DNA of 64,000 bases from Hyperoodon ampullatus (Eukaryota > Chordata > Mammalia > Artiodactyla > Ziphiidae). Each line of letters starts with the position of its first letter. The first letter of the stretch is position 1. Below are positions 1 through 11,195 of this stretch, piece after piece. Location: positions 6,500,001 through 6,564,000 of the forward strand of contig OX457075.1 of NCBI GenBank assembly GCA_949752795.1, read 5' to 3'. Under the pieces are notes generated by a model. It made no database searches. It saw only the letters and a list, made by a program, of their open reading frames with translations, and had not been told where the DNA came from. A program made the position numbers and the translations under genes.

Positions 1-302
1 TATAATATACAGCATATGAAATAAGGTCAATAATACTAACTTTGTGTGGGGACAGACAATTACTAGACTTGTCATGACTTTTTGTAAGGTATGCAAATGT
101 CAAATCACTATGTAGTACACCTGAAACTAACATAATGTTGTATGTCAACTACATTTCAATTTACAAAAAGATCAAATGGAAATTGGAAGAGTTATGTATA
201 GAGATGTTTATTAAATATTGTTCACAATAGCAAAAATAGAAACAACCAAAATTCCCATGAAAATCATAAAGGATACAGTGTGGCATTCATATAATAAAGT
301 AT
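1..302 (+). mobile_element. Old L1 3' fragments
   Basis: Bases 1-175 resemble an L1 3' end, with the typical CACTATGTAGTACACCTGAA block followed by an A-rich end. Bases 195-302 resemble the distal ORF2 segment, which describes itself as 'ttcacaatagc...aaacaacc'. Both are plus strand, and divergent from the younger L1s of this window. A SINE interrupts the element at 317. Confidence 0.6.
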
Positions 303-316
303 CAAGCACCAATGCA

Positions 317-531
317 GGGCTTCCCTGGTGGCGCAGTGGTTGGGAGTTCGCCTGCCGATGCAGGGGACATGGGTTCGTGCCCCGGTCCGGGAGGATCCCA
401 CATGCTGCGGAGCGGCTGGGCCGTGAGCCATGGCCGCTGGGCCTGCGCGTCCGGAGCCTGTGCTCCGCGGCTGGAGAGGCCACGGCAGTGAGAGGTCTGC
501 GTACCGCAAAAAAAAAAAAAAAAAAGAAAAA
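317..531 (+). mobile_element. CHR-type tRNA-derived SINE, short form
   Basis: The element begins with GGGCTTCCCTGGTGGCGCAG and contains recognisable pol III A box (TGGCGCAGTGG) and B box (GGGTTCGTGCC) sequences in its tRNA-like head. It ends in an A-run after GCGTACCGC. It is flanked by a perfect 14-bp target-site duplication, CAAGCACCAATGCA, at 303-316 and 532-545. Its near-identity to other copies in the window marks it as a recent insertion. Confidence 0.95.
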
Positions 532-545
532 CAAGCACCAATGCA

Positions 546-880
546 AAAAATTTACTAGGCACAAAGGATTTTGAGGACAGTGAAGCCACTCTCTATGACA
601 CTATAATGCTAGATATATGTCATTATATATTTGTCAAAACTCACACAATGTATACCACCAAAATGAACCTTAATGTAAGCTGTAAACTTTTGGTGGTTGT
701 AATGTGTCAGTGTAGGTCCATCATCTGTAACAAATGCACCTCTCTGGTGTGGACGTTAACAGTGAGGGAGGTTATGTGTGGGGGGGGCAGGGACTATATG
801 GGATATCTCTGTACTTCCCTCTTAATTTTGCTACGAACCTAAAATTTCTCTTAAAAAACAAAGTCTTTTAAAAATTAACT
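546..880 (+). mobile_element. Ancient L1M-type 3' end
   Basis: The stretch continues after the SINE and ends with AATTTTGCTACGAACCTAAA and an AAAGTCTTTTAAAAA tail. This resembles the 3' UTR of old mammalian L1 families. Short open frames here carry no recognisable protein. Confidence 0.5.
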
Positions 881-2389
881 GTAATTCCATTAAATCTCAA
901 AATTATAAGTGGAAACAAAAAAATCTATTTGCAGAATGATACAGCAGGATACAATTTATATTATGTTTAAAGCATAAAAAACAGTTCTTGTTTAGAGACA
1001 TATTCAATTGTGGTAAAAGTATAAGAGCTTTTAAACAAAGAAATATAAAGGTTTATAAAAATATAAGTACGAAAGCTTTGTAAAAGCATCATTCCTTGAA
1101 TTCAACTCCTCTAATAATTCTATCCTACATCCTGCCTCACCCACTCATTCCTATGGTTCACACTCCAGACCTTGTCAACAGATTTTTATCAATAACAGCA
1201 AGCCCTCCGTCATCTCTGTGCATCCCACATCCTGACCACCTGCTGCCTCTCCTGATAACTCCACTAGCACCTCAACTACTACAATCTGCATACCCATCAG
1301 CACAACCAAACCATGGTTCCTACATTTTCATTGTTCCTAACCTCCTTACTGACTTCTCTCCTCCTTTAAGCAGTTCAGATTCTCTTACAAACACCCTCAA
1401 TTTCCTTGCCATCCTTTCACTTCATAATGAGTTGACAAAAACACAATACATCAATCTTCAGAATGCTGAGAGAGAAGGATGTTAGAACTAGGATTCTAAA
1501 CCTCGCCAAATTACCAATCAAATGTGGAGGGAAAGCAAAAGTGTTTTCATTAATAAAATAGTGTTTGCCACTTATATACACTGTGTCTAAAATTTTTTAA
1601 ACTTGAGTTATTCCAGAAAAAGAGCAAAGAATTCCAAGAAAAGGAAGATGAAGTTTAATTTTCTGTGGCAGTTGGTTCTGCCCACAGAAGTAAAATAAGT
1701 TAGAAAAAAATTGACAAGACCTCTTTTGGCCATCAAAGCTTTACCAGAATAACAACATATTTACTTCTTGATTCGGAGTTAATATCATTTTTATATTCAT
1801 AATATACCATAAAATATTTATTGATTTAACTTAAAAATCAACCTGTAGACAAAGCACAAAAGTCCTATAAAATAAATTATAAATTTTATAACTCTTAACA
1901 ATGGACATGAGAGGTGTACTATTTTACACGTCTCATTTTTCATAGCAAATAATCAATGGACTTTGCATAAGGTAAAAGATTTTTTAAAATAATTAATATA
2001 AATAAAAACAAATACATTCAGATGGTAATATATTATGCAATAATATTTAATATATTATGTATTATTGTGTATTATATATTGTATAACATCTATAATATAT
2101 AATTACATATATTATGTATATACATATAATATGTAAGAATGTGTTTAATATAGATTACTAATATAATAAGTATTAATAAAGTAATAAAAACTTCACAATA
2201 TATATGACAAATAGAGAGAGGGGGTTACATATGTCAAAGATAATATTACCAATGTTGTCTAAAGTTTATTAATCAAAGTAGGGGTCAAAGTATATATATT
2301 TTAAATAAATAAACTTAACTACCAGAGAATTTAAATAGAAAGTATAAATTCTTATAGGACTTGATGAAGGGGATAAAGAAGAGAGTTTT
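881..2389. other. Unassigned AT-rich intron/flanking sequence
   Basis: No exon of the ADAM gene or other recognisable protein is seen. A pyrimidine-richer section at 1096-1485 has an open plus frame of 129 codons, but its composition (Ser/Pro/Leu/Thr rich) and lack of any motif suggest chance. Bases about 2020-2160 are low-complexity TA-rich DNA. Confidence 0.5.
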
Positions 2390-2730
2390 GCTAACAAACT
2401 TTGCTTTGTATAGCTACAATTTAAACAATTTTACATATACATGCATGCATGCATAAATTCTGTAATAAAAATATTGGAAGAGTATCAGAAATAAAAATAT
2501 GTATGCAAAGTCCCATTTTTGCAAAAACATATAGTGGGGAGCCACAGTAACAGATAAAAACTCAAAGTAGGAGATACATATTAATCAAAATGTTAACAGT
2601 GATTATTGCTTCATCCCTGGGAAGATGCCAGATTTTATGTTTCCTTTTATGTCTCTATATGTTCTTTTTAAAATGGACATGCATAACATAAATTACTTTG
2701 TAATTTAAAAATACTATATAGTACTTAAAC
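2390..2730 (+). mobile_element. Possible ancient L1 3' remnant
   Basis: The order 'AAAAATATTGGAAGAG', a 'GTTAACAGTGATTATTGC' block and a T-rich 3' UTR stretch resembles the 3' end of old L1 families. It is strongly diverged. Confidence 0.35.
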
Positions 2731-3306
2731 TTATTTTTAAAAAGGATGAATAGGTGGGGGAAAGGCTCAATGAATCACTTCTCTTTCAGTGATGCATCTA
2801 ATTATACCAATAATTTATTTAAATATAAAATATTTATAAGAACTATAAATATTTTAAATAGACATAAATTTTCTTTTAAATATTATGTAGAAAAATTTGA
2901 AACATTTTAACAGATTTTTATCATACTTTTTGATTCATCATTTGTTTTGATTTTGAAGTTAATTTATCTATAAGACTATTTTTCCAATTTTATACCTACA
3001 AGAAAAAAAATCTATTTTGGTTATAGAAATATCTTTACAGATAATTTTTCATAATGCACTATTCTATATAATAAGGGATACATGTGTATTTATTATATTT
3101 TTATTCCACTTTAACTTCCAAATAATTGCAATAAGACACTTGTACTTCAGAATACTATTCCTTCTACATACTTCAAAGTTCTAAGAGTGATGGAATATAA
3201 ATGCAATCTCTAAATGTAAAATGTGAAGTGTATAAAATATATGCTGTAATGCTAGGTAATTTTTAAATGTTTTTTTTTCAAATAGCAAGATTAAATGATT
3301 ACATAC
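2731..3306. other. Intron, nothing recognised
   Basis: This AT-rich sequence lies immediately downstream, in gene sense, of the last ADAM exon in the window. I searched the minus strand for the next exon, the one that would carry the degenerate HExxH region, and did not find it. Confidence 0.6.
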
Positions 3307-3388
3307 CAAAGCAATTCCTGCAGAATAACTGGTAACACACATCTTTCCAGGAAATGCTGCTCCCACATAATCTGGATAATCTCTATAG
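3307..3388 (-). CDS. ADAM32: ADAM32-like exon (metalloprotease-like domain, FPGKMC segment)
   Basis: This 82-nt exon has acceptor TTTATTTAG and donor GTATGT. Its first base completes an Ile codon (AT|C) split from the 26399-26565 exon, and it then encodes 27 residues including YRDYPDYVGAAFPGKMC and YSAGIAL. The FxGxMC...Y.GGV/AL pattern is typical of the middle of the ADAM protease domain. It ends in phase 0, so the next exon, outside the window, should start on a codon boundary. Confidence 0.88.
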
Positions 3389-3855
3389 CTAAATAAATAA
3401 GTATATAATTATAGTTAATTTTGACAAACAATTCACATGTGATAACTCCTGCTAGTAATTTGTCTGTAGTTCATAAATTTCTAGTCTGAAGCAAATTGAA
3501 GTACAATCTTTCCATATATATTTAGCTGCTTCAAATTTGTAAAATAGTCTTCATTAAATGAGATTAAGCAATCTGGGTTTCTAAAACGTATCCAATGGAT
3601 CCAAGTTATTGATGACTTTACTGTTCTTGTGACGTTTGGTTAGGGTTAATTACCAAAGCCTTGATCAAACATTTCAATCAAAAGCATTTTGTTGAATTAC
3701 AATGAAAAATAGTTTTAATGTATGGTTTAAAAGTTTTCCTCAAATGTAGAAAAGCTCACCATTTTCTCACTGGAATGATTTTTTTGTCCTACAACTTAAC
3801 CATTATTTTTTCCTGCTTTGATAAGAAGAGTCCATATAAACTGCTATATAATAAT
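3389..3855. other. Intron, nothing recognised
   Basis: AT-rich sequence with no recognised repeat or exon. Short open frames lack motifs. Confidence 0.5.
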
Positions 3856-3859
3856 AGCA

Positions 3860-4085
3860 CTATTCTCATGGATTTACATAAACTATTCTATTTAATCCTC
3901 AAATCCAGCCAGTGAATTAGATACTATTTTTTCCCCAGTGAATAAATCAAACATCAGATGGGAAGTACAAGTAACTTGCTCAGGGCAGCACAGGTAAGTG
4001 CTGCTGAAGCATATGAACTTGGACAGTGTGAATGCAGAGCCATACTCTCAATCACTAAGATACAGATGCTCCAAACATATTCTGC
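3860..4085 (+). repeat. MIR SINE
   Basis: The classic MIR order is visible: 'TTTAATCCTCA', 'AGATACTATTTTTTCC', the core 'AAGTAACTTGCTCAGGGCAGCACAGGTAAGTG', then 'GAATGCAGAGCCATACTC' and 'AATCACTA'. This is an ancient mammalian SINE. (The core is described by position 3968-3998 rather than as a consensus.). Confidence 0.7.
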
Positions 4086-4439
4086 CATCATTAGAGCCCC
4101 AGCCAAAACGAACATTCCAAGACGTGTGTAAAAAAGCTTGGTACGCAATTCTCAATTTGAAATGCCTCCTCAATCTCAACTGCACTGCACTTCACAATTG
4201 CACTGTCTCTCCACTGCTCCCTTATTCTGCCTCGCTGATATTGTTTATACGCAAGCACTTGTTTCCAAGTATTCGCCTTTAACACCCAACTTTGGCTTTA
4301 CATTCCAGTATCAAAGTATTGTTTACACTCTTTCTTCATTCAAGATAGTTCTCCCAATAGATAAGACTTTCCCCCAAACTCTATGCATACTCCTGATGAG
4401 CTGGATTCAATAATAGCTATTTTTTACTTAATATGGCCA

Positions 4440-5030
4440 CCCAAGTCTCTACACCAAATCAGTTATCAAGATTTACTGTTTTACTTCTTCAACTTTTCTT
4501 GTATCCCTCCCCTCCTCCAGAGGTTCAGCTCCAGTTACAACTATGAATTCCGTACTCTCTGAAAAGAACTATTATTTAGTCCCATGTCTCTAGGCATATT
4601 GTTTCCATAACCTGGAACACTTTCCACCTCCTTTCACTGAATTTAAACATTCCTGGGACTTCCCTAGTGGTCCAGTGGTAAAGAATCTGCCTTCCAATGC
4701 AGGGCATGAGGGTTCGATCCCTGGTTGGGGAACTAAGATCACACATGTCACGGGGCAAGTAAGTCAGCACACTACAACCCAAGTGCTGCAACTAAGACCC
4801 GTCACAGCCAAAAGATTGTTGTAAATTAATTATATTAAGTAAAAACAATAAATATTTTTTTAAAAATTCCTCAATCTGCCTTCTCACTTCTAATTTGATT
4901 AGCACATCTTTAACTTGGCCCTTTTGTTATATGTTACTTTGAGTCTCTCTCTCACTCTTGCTCTTGCTCTCACTCTCATTGTTTCTTCCTCCTGTAAACT
5001 ATAAACAAGTAGAGATAATGTACCAACATT
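4440..5030 (+). repeat. L2-like remnant, interrupted by a SINE at 4655
   Basis: 'CATAACCTGGAACACTTTCC' before the SINE and 'TAAACTATAAACAAGTAGAG' after it resemble the distal part of LINE2. The match is weak and divergent. 4090-4440 has no recognised content. Confidence 0.45.
4655..4866 (+). mobile_element. Older tRNA-derived SINE (CHR-1-like)
   Basis: Starts GGGACTTCCCTAGTGG, has B-box-like GGTTCGATCC, and then GGAACTAAGATC and GCAACTAAGACCC before an AT-rich tail. It lacks the GGCGCAGTGG and GTGAGAGGCCCGC parts of the young short form, so it is an earlier family. Confidence 0.75.
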
Positions 5031-5036
5031 AATCTT

Positions 5037-5915
5037 CTGGAGTGACATCAGCAAGATGGCAGAATAGGAGTTTTTTAGCCCTCATCTCTCCACAGAAACA
5101 ACAATTCTGACAAACACCCACAGATGTGGCCCAAGATCCAAGGAAAGGTCCCATGCCACACTGGAGCAAAAAATCCAAGAATAGACACACTGAAGAAGGT
5201 AAAAACAGTTTCACTTTACCCATGTCACCATTCCCCCAAGGCAGCACAGCTCAGTGCCAAAAGAACTGCCTTCAGCCATGATTTCTCCCACAAGGGAAGG
5301 TGAGAGTATAGTGAATACTGCCAGCCATGAAAGATGATGCCAAAGAGGCCCACTTTTTAAACGTCCATTGAGAGATGAATGGATAAAGAAAATGTGATAT
5401 ACATATACAGTGGAATATAATTCAGCCTCAAGAAAGAAGGAAATCCTGACATTTACAACATGGATAAACCTGAAGGACATTATGCTAAGTGAAATAAGCC
5501 AGACATAAAAAGGCAAGTACTGTATGATCACACTTACGTGTGGAATCTAAAATAATCCAACTCATAAAAGCAGCGAGTTGAATAGTGGTTGCCAGGGGTT
5601 GGGAGATGGAGGAAATGGGGAGATGGTCAAAGGTACAAAGTTTCATTTATGTAGGATGAATAAGTCCTGGAGGTCTAATGTACAGCATGATGATTATAGT
5701 TAATAATACTGCATTGTATATGTGAAATTTGCTAGAGAAGATCTTAAGATTTCTCACCGCACACCAAAGAAGGTTAACTATGTAAGGTGGTGTATATGTT
5801 AATTAGCTTATGATTTCACAATGTATACATATATCAAATATCACATTGTACTCCTTAAATATGTATAATTTTATTTTTCAATTATACCTCAATAAAGCTG
5901 TAAAAGAATAAAAAT
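5037..5915 (+). mobile_element. L1 with 5' UTR joined directly to 3' end
   Basis: Bases 5045-5340 read like a LINE-1 5' UTR (CAGCAAGATGGCAGAATAGG near its start). From about 5355 the sequence jumps to the distal L1 region (CATTGAGAGATGAATGGATA, TGGAATATAATTCAGCC) and runs to a 3' end with AATAAA-like TTATACCTCAATAAAGC and an A-rich tail at about 5905. All of ORF1 and almost all of ORF2 are missing. Confidence 0.7.
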
Positions 5916-5934
5916 AATAAAAGCAAATATAGGG

Positions 5935-6065
5935 AAACTGAGGCAGAGAGCATCAATTGCCCTAGGTGACAGGGTGAAGTTAAATGCAGGCAGTTGGCCT
6001 CCAGAGTTTAAATTTGAATCACTATGCAATATTATCTCAATAAACATCTGTTGAATAAAGGACAG
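5935..6065 (+). repeat. MIR SINE
   Basis: 'GGGAAACTGAGGCAGAGAG', 'CCTAGGTGACAGGGTGAAG', 'GGCCTCCAGAGTTTAAATTT' and 'CACTATGCAATATTATCTC' follow the MIR consensus order. It is followed by an ordinary 'CAATAAACATCTGTTGAATA' tail. Confidence 0.65.
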
Positions 6066-6126
6066 ATTGTAAAAGGTTAAAAAGTTAAGCTTGCTATGTT
6101 CATTGTTCCTACCGTAGGGCCTAAAT

Positions 6127-6230
6127 CAGATTATAAATTTCTGGAGTACAAAGACCAGAAAATTATAAACCAGATTATAAATTTCTGGAGTACAAATTTC
6201 TGGAGTACAAAGACCAGAAAATAATAGAGA
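6127..6230. repeat. Local tandem duplication (about 44 bp, with nested 16-bp duplication)
   Basis: The unit beginning CAGATTATAAATTTCTGGAG at 6127 recurs at 6171. Within the second copy ATTTCTGGAGTACAAA is itself repeated. Confidence 0.85.
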
Positions 6231-6320
6231 ATTACTGTTATTTATCATAATTTCATAGTATTTATTCTAGGACATTACTCATATGCAAAGTATGTTGATG
6301 CATTAAAATAACATCAAGGG

Positions 6321-6523
6321 GGCTTCCCTGGTGGCGCAGTGGTTGAGAGTCCGCCTGCTGATGCAGGGGACACGGGTTCATGCCCCGGTCCGGGAAGATC
6401 CCACATGCCATGGAGCGACTGGGCCTGTGAGCCATGGCCGCTGAGCCTGCGCATCCGGAGCCTGTGCTCCGCAACGGGAGAGGCCACAACAGTGAGAGGC
6501 CCGTGTACCGCAAAAAACATAAT
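6321..6523 (+). mobile_element. CHR-type SINE, short form
   Basis: Same head, A/B boxes and GTGAGAGGCCCGTGTACCGC end as the other short copies. It is flanked by a perfect 14-bp duplication, AATAACATCAAGGG, at 6307-6320 and 6524-6537. Confidence 0.95.
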
Positions 6524-6639
6524 AATAACATCAAGGGATCAAGAAGGGGTATTACTCAAGTTCAAGGAGGCTGACTGTACCATAATTTCTACATTTCTAA
6601 TGGGATAAGTTCTCTCACCAATTTCACTTATTACTGTAT

Positions 6640-8394
6640 CAAATTTCAACATCCTATTAAAAGGATAATACATCATGTCAAAATCGAGATTTATTCTAGG
6701 AATGCAAGATGGTTCAAGATTAGGAAATATACCACTATAATTATTTCTATTGAATGCCAATAAGGATATCTTATGTCATCCCTATAAAAGCTGAAAGATT
6801 ATTTTTCTTTTTTTTTAAAGATTTTTTGATGAGGACCACTTTTAAAGTCTTTATTGAATTTGTTACAATATTGCTTCTGTTTTATGTTGTGGTGTTTTGG
6901 CCCTGAGGCATGTGGGATCTTAGCTCCCCAACCAGGGATCAAACCCACACCCCCTGCATTGGAAGGAGAAGTATTAATCACTGCACTGCCAGGGAAGTCC
7001 CTGAAAGATTATTTTTCAAATTGTTGGTATAGTATGAATCTATGAATATTGCCTTACTATTATTCAAATTCTAAAACATGCCTGTGCACACACACAGAGC
7101 CAAACCTACATTTTAGCCCCCAAAGCTAAAAAGTATTACTCAGTGAGGTAACATTCCCTAAAGTAAAGGAGAAAACAGACATGACCCATGTTACCATTAT
7201 TACAACTACTAGTTAAAACTGTACTAAATTAGCCAAAGCAATAAGAACAGAGAAACTGAAAATATAAAATTCAATAGAAAGAGATAAAACTACCTGTATT
7301 TGCAGATGATATAATTATATGAGTGAAAAAACCAATGTAATAGACTTAAGAATGATTAAAAACAAAGAAATTTAGTAAGGCAATAGGATATAAAATCAAT
7401 ATGAAACTAAGGTAATTTTACAAACAAAAACAATATATAGTTAGCAGATAGAAGACACATTTACAACAGCAACCAGAAAGACAATATACCTAAGAAAAGT
7501 TATCAATAAAACCTATGAGAAATTAACTTCTCAATGACCAAAAACTGGAAAGACAAAATGTGAGATGTGAAGACTAAACAGTTCTCTATAGCTCAATTTA
7601 TAAATTTTACATAGTCTTAAAAAATAGGATCTAGACAGGTTGATTCTCAAATTTCCATGGAAAATAAATTTAAAACTTCTCTCATACCCATGAAATGGGA
7701 AGGCCTTTCTAATTATGACTCAAACTCTAGAAACCATCAAATGAAAACCTGATGAATCCTGCCTTTAAAATATAAGTATTTTGTATGGCAGTTAAAAAAT
7801 ACACACAGAGAAGAAGCCAAGCCAAAAGACAAATTAAGAAAGAAAACTACTTCTCATTGCAAGGCAAAGAAATTTATCTTTTTATCTATAACTGTGTTGA
7901 AATTGGTATCTAAATGCACCTATCCCTATCTATCTAGATATCTAGCTATCTACCATCAGGCTCACAAAAAAGAAATGAAAATTAAAACTATACCAAGATA
8001 CCATTTCTCAAGTACCAAAGGTGAAGAAAAACTTGACCATACACTTTGTTGGCTAGACTGTGGGGAAACAGACCCTTCTCATACGTTATTGATAAGTGTG
8101 CAAAGCACTAAAATCAGTGCCAAAATCTGGTATTAGCTATCAAAATTAGAATTATACTACCTAGAAATATCACTGCTGGGAATCTGCCTTGTAGATACAC
8201 ATGCACATATATAAATGACACATGTAAGGTTTTTTTCACTGTAAGATTTTTTAAAATAATAAAATATTGGAATCAAGCCAAGTACCAATTATTAAAGAAC
8301 TAGTTAAATAAACTACACACAATTTTTAGACCCTATTATAAACTCGTTAAAAATAAGTAAGGGCTCTGTGTTCTGATGAAGACTCTGAGATATA
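6640..8394 (+). mobile_element. Old L1 ORF2-to-3' fragment
   Basis: 'ATACATCATG...TTTATTCTAGGAATGCAAGATGGTTCA' (RT region) begins about 6660, followed after a SINE insertion by 'CTGTATTTGCAGATGATATA' (7300), the degraded F-A-D-D core. Distal ORF2 motifs extend to about 8370 (AAAGAACTAGTTAAATAAAC). Many indels and stops are present. Confidence 0.7.
6808..7000 (-). mobile_element. Older tRNA-derived SINE, inverted
   Basis: Reading the minus strand gives GGGACTTCCCTGGCAGTGCA, a tRNA-like head, GGTTTGATCCCTGGTTGGGG and an A-rich tail. A perfect 17-bp duplication, CTGAAAGATTATTTTTC, flanks it at 6791-6807 and 7001-7017, so it interrupts the old plus-strand L1. Confidence 0.9.
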
Positions 8395-8417
8395 TTTCAA
8401 TTTCTTTCATCACTGTC

Positions 8418-9071
8418 TTATAGTTTTTGGAGTACAAAACTGTACTCTTTTGCCTTCATAGGTATGTTCATTCCTAGGTATTTTATTCTCTTTGATGCGA
8501 TGGTAAATGGGATTGTTTCCTTAATTTCTTTTTCGGATCTTTTGCTGTTAGTGTATAGAACTGCATCAGATTTCTGTGTATTAATTTTGTATCTTGCAAC
8601 TTTACCAAACTCATTGATGAGCTCTAGTAGTTTTCTGGTAGCATGTTTAGGATTTTCTATGTATAGTATCATGTCATCTGCAAACAGTGACAGTTTTACT
8701 TCTTTTCCAATTTGGATTCCTTTTATTTCTTTTTCTTCTCTGATTGCAGTGGCTAGGACTTCCAAAACTATGTTGAATAAGAGTGGTGAGAGTGGACATC
8801 CTTGTCTTGTTCCTGATCTTAGAGGAAATGCTTTCAGTTTTTCACCATTGAGAATGAAGTTTGCTGTGGATTTGTCATATATGGCCTTTATTATGTTGAG
8901 ATAGGTTCCTTCTATGCTCACTTTCTGGAGAGTTTTTATCATAAATGGGTACCAAATTTTTTCGAAAGCTTTTTCTGCATCTATTGAGATGATCATATGG
9001 TTTTTATTCTTTAGTTTGTTAATATAGTGTATCACATTGATTGATTTATGTATACTGAAGAATCCTGGCAT
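8418..9071 (-). pseudogene. L1 ORF2 reverse transcriptase fragment
   Basis: An open frame of 217 codons. It contains the RT blocks [33 protein letters not shown] and [14 protein letters not shown], the last with the catalytic Asp pair. The N-terminal endonuclease lies in separate frames up to 10611 because of stops, and the C-terminus is missing. RT normally copies L1 RNA at the target site; this copy is dead as a whole element. Confidence 0.85.
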
Positions 9072-10122
9072 ACCTGGAAGAATCCCACTTGATCATGGTG
9101 TGTGATCCTTTTAATGTGTTGTTGGATTCTGTTTGCTAGTATTTTGTTGAGGATTTTTGCATCTATGTTCATCAGTGATATTTGCCTTTAATTTTCTTTT
9201 TTTGTGACATCTTTGTCTGGTTTTGGTATCAGGGTGATGGTGCCTCATAGAACGAGTTTGGGAGTGTTCCTCCTTCTGCAATTTTTTGGAAGTTTGACAC
9301 AGAATGGTCTTAGTTCTTCTCTAAATGTTTGATAGAATTGGCCTGTGAAGCCATATGGTCCTGGACTTCTGTTGGAAGATTTTTAATTACAGTTTCAATT
9401 TCATTACTTGTGATTGGTTTGTTTATATTTTCTATTTCTTCCTGGTTCAGTCTTGGAAGGTTGTACCTTTCTAAGAGTTTGTCCATTTCTTCAGGTTGTC
9501 CTTTTTTTTTTTTTTTTTTGGCATATAGTTGCTTTTAGTAGTCTCTTATGATCCTTTGTATTTCTGCAGTGTCAGTTATAATTTCTCCTTTTTTATTTCT
9601 AATTTTATTCATTTGAATCCTCTATCTTTTTTTCTTGATGAGTCTGGCTAAAGGCTTATCAATTTTGTTTATCATATCAAAGAACCAACATTTAGTTTTA
9701 TTCATCTTTGCTATTGTTTTCTTCATTTCTATTCCATTTATTTCTGCTCTGATCTTTCTTTCTTTCCTTCTACTACCTTTGGGTTTTTTTGTTGTTCTTC
9801 TTCTTCTTTCTCTAGTTGCTTTAGGTGTAAGTTTAGATTGTTTATTTGAGATTTTTCTTGTTTCACAAGGTGAGATTGAATTGCTATAAACTTCCCTCTG
9901 AGAACTGCTTTTGCTGCATCCCATAGATTTTGGATCATCATGTTTTCATTGTCATCTGTTTCTATGTATTTTTTAATTTCCTCTTTGATTTCTTCAGTGA
10001 TCTCTTGGTTATTCAGTAGTGAATTGTTTACCCTCCATGTGTTTGTGTTTCTTACAGTTTTTTTTCCTGTAATTGATTTCTAATCTCATAGCACTGTGGT
10101 CAGAAAAGATGCTTGATACAAT

Positions 10123-10611
10123 TTAAATTTTCTTAAATTTACTGAGGTTTGATTTGTGACCCAAGATTTGATCTATCCTGGAGAATGTTCCATGTGCACT
10201 TGAGAAGAAAGTGTATTCTGCCACTTTTGGGTATAATGTCCCATAAATATCAGATAAGTCTATCTGGTCTATTGTGTCATTTAAAGCTTGTGTTTCCTTA
10301 TTTATTTTCTGTCTGGACAATCTGTCCATTGGTGTAAGTGGGGTGTTAAAGTCCCCCACTAGTATTGTGTTCCTGCTGATTTCCCCTTTTATGGCTGCTA
10401 GCCCTTGCCTAATGTACTGAGATGCTCCTATGTTGGGTGCATATATAATTGTTGTATATTCTTGGATTGATCCGGTAATCATTTTGTTGTGTCCTCCCTC
10501 GTCTTTCGTAACAGTCTTTGTTTTAGAGTCTATTTTGTCTGATATAAGAATTGCTACTCCAGCTTTCTTTTGATTTCCATTTGCATGGAATATCTTTTTC
10601 CATCCCCTCAC
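10123..10611 (-). pseudogene. L1 ORF2 endonuclease fragment
   Basis: A 162-codon open frame with IYAPNIGASQY, ILVGDFNTPLTPMDR and SRIDQILGHKS, the apurinic-endonuclease-like fold of L1 ORF2. The Asp of VGDFN is present, unlike in the longest L1 of this window. The upstream start and the last catalytic block are outside the open stretch. Confidence 0.82.
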
Positions 10612-11057
10612 TTTCAGTCTGTATGTGTCCCTAGGTCTAAAGTGGGTCTCTTATAGACAGCATATATTCAGGTCTTATTTTTGTATCCATTCAGCCAGTC
10701 TGTGTGTTTTGGTTGGAGCATTTAATCCATTTACATTCAAGGTAATTATCAATATCTATGTTCTTATTACCATTTTCTTAATTCTTTTTGGTTTGTTTTG
10801 GGGGGTCATTTTCTTCTCTTGTGTTTCCTCCCTAGAGAAGTTCCTTTAGCATTTGTTGTAAAGCTGGTTTGGTGGTGCTTAATTCTCTTAGCTTTTGCTT
10901 ATCTGTAAAGCTTTTGATTTCTCTGTCAAATCTGAATGAGAGCCTTGTTGTGTAGAGTGTTTGTGGTTGTAGGTTTTTCCTTTTCATCACTTTAAATATA
11001 TCCTGCCACTCTCCTCTGGCCTGCAGAGTTTCTGCTGAAAAATCAGCTGATTTGTAA

Positions 11058-11195
11058 TAACCTATAAGGGATAAGGATCTGAAAAAGAATATATATATAT
11101 ATATGTATGTATATCTGAATTACTTTGCTGTATACCTGAAACTAAAACAACACTGTAAATCAACTATATTTCAATAAAAAATAAAATAAAAACAT
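11058..11195 (+). mobile_element. L1 3' UTR and A-tail, plus-strand half of the twin-primed insertion
   Basis: 'TAATAACCTATAAGGGATAA', 'GAATTACTTTGCTGTATACC', 'CTATATTTCAATAAAAAATA' match the end of the plus-strand L1s in this window (e.g. 54690-54800). A (TA)n/TATG stretch lies at 11086-11112. Confidence 0.8.

Larger units (their letters stand above)
8395..11057 (-). mobile_element. L1 body, inverted 5' part of a twin-primed insertion
   Basis: The minus strand encodes L1 from the ORF1 3' end (about 11050) through the ORF1-ORF2 junction, the ORF2 endonuclease (open 10123-10611, with VGDFNTPL intact) and the reverse transcriptase (open 8418-9071, with LFADDMILY intact). It stops in mid-RT at about 8398. 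Stops and frameshifts separate the pieces. The C-terminal part and 3' UTR are absent at this end; the 3' UTR lies at 11058 in the opposite orientation. Confidence 0.88.

Noticed and set aside
317..531. tRNA-like sequence with A and B boxes
   Set aside because: It is the head of a SINE, with an unrelated body and A-tail and target duplications; not a functional tRNA. The same applies to the other SINE copies.
1096..1485. Open plus frame of 129 codons
   Set aside because: Ser/Pro/Leu/Thr-rich, no motif, no splice context, in AT-rich intron or flank; likely chance in pyrimidine-rich DNA.
1..3306. Next ADAM exon (active-site helix segment)
   Set aside because: Looked for on the minus strand downstream of the FPGKMC exon; no convincing exon with borders was found.
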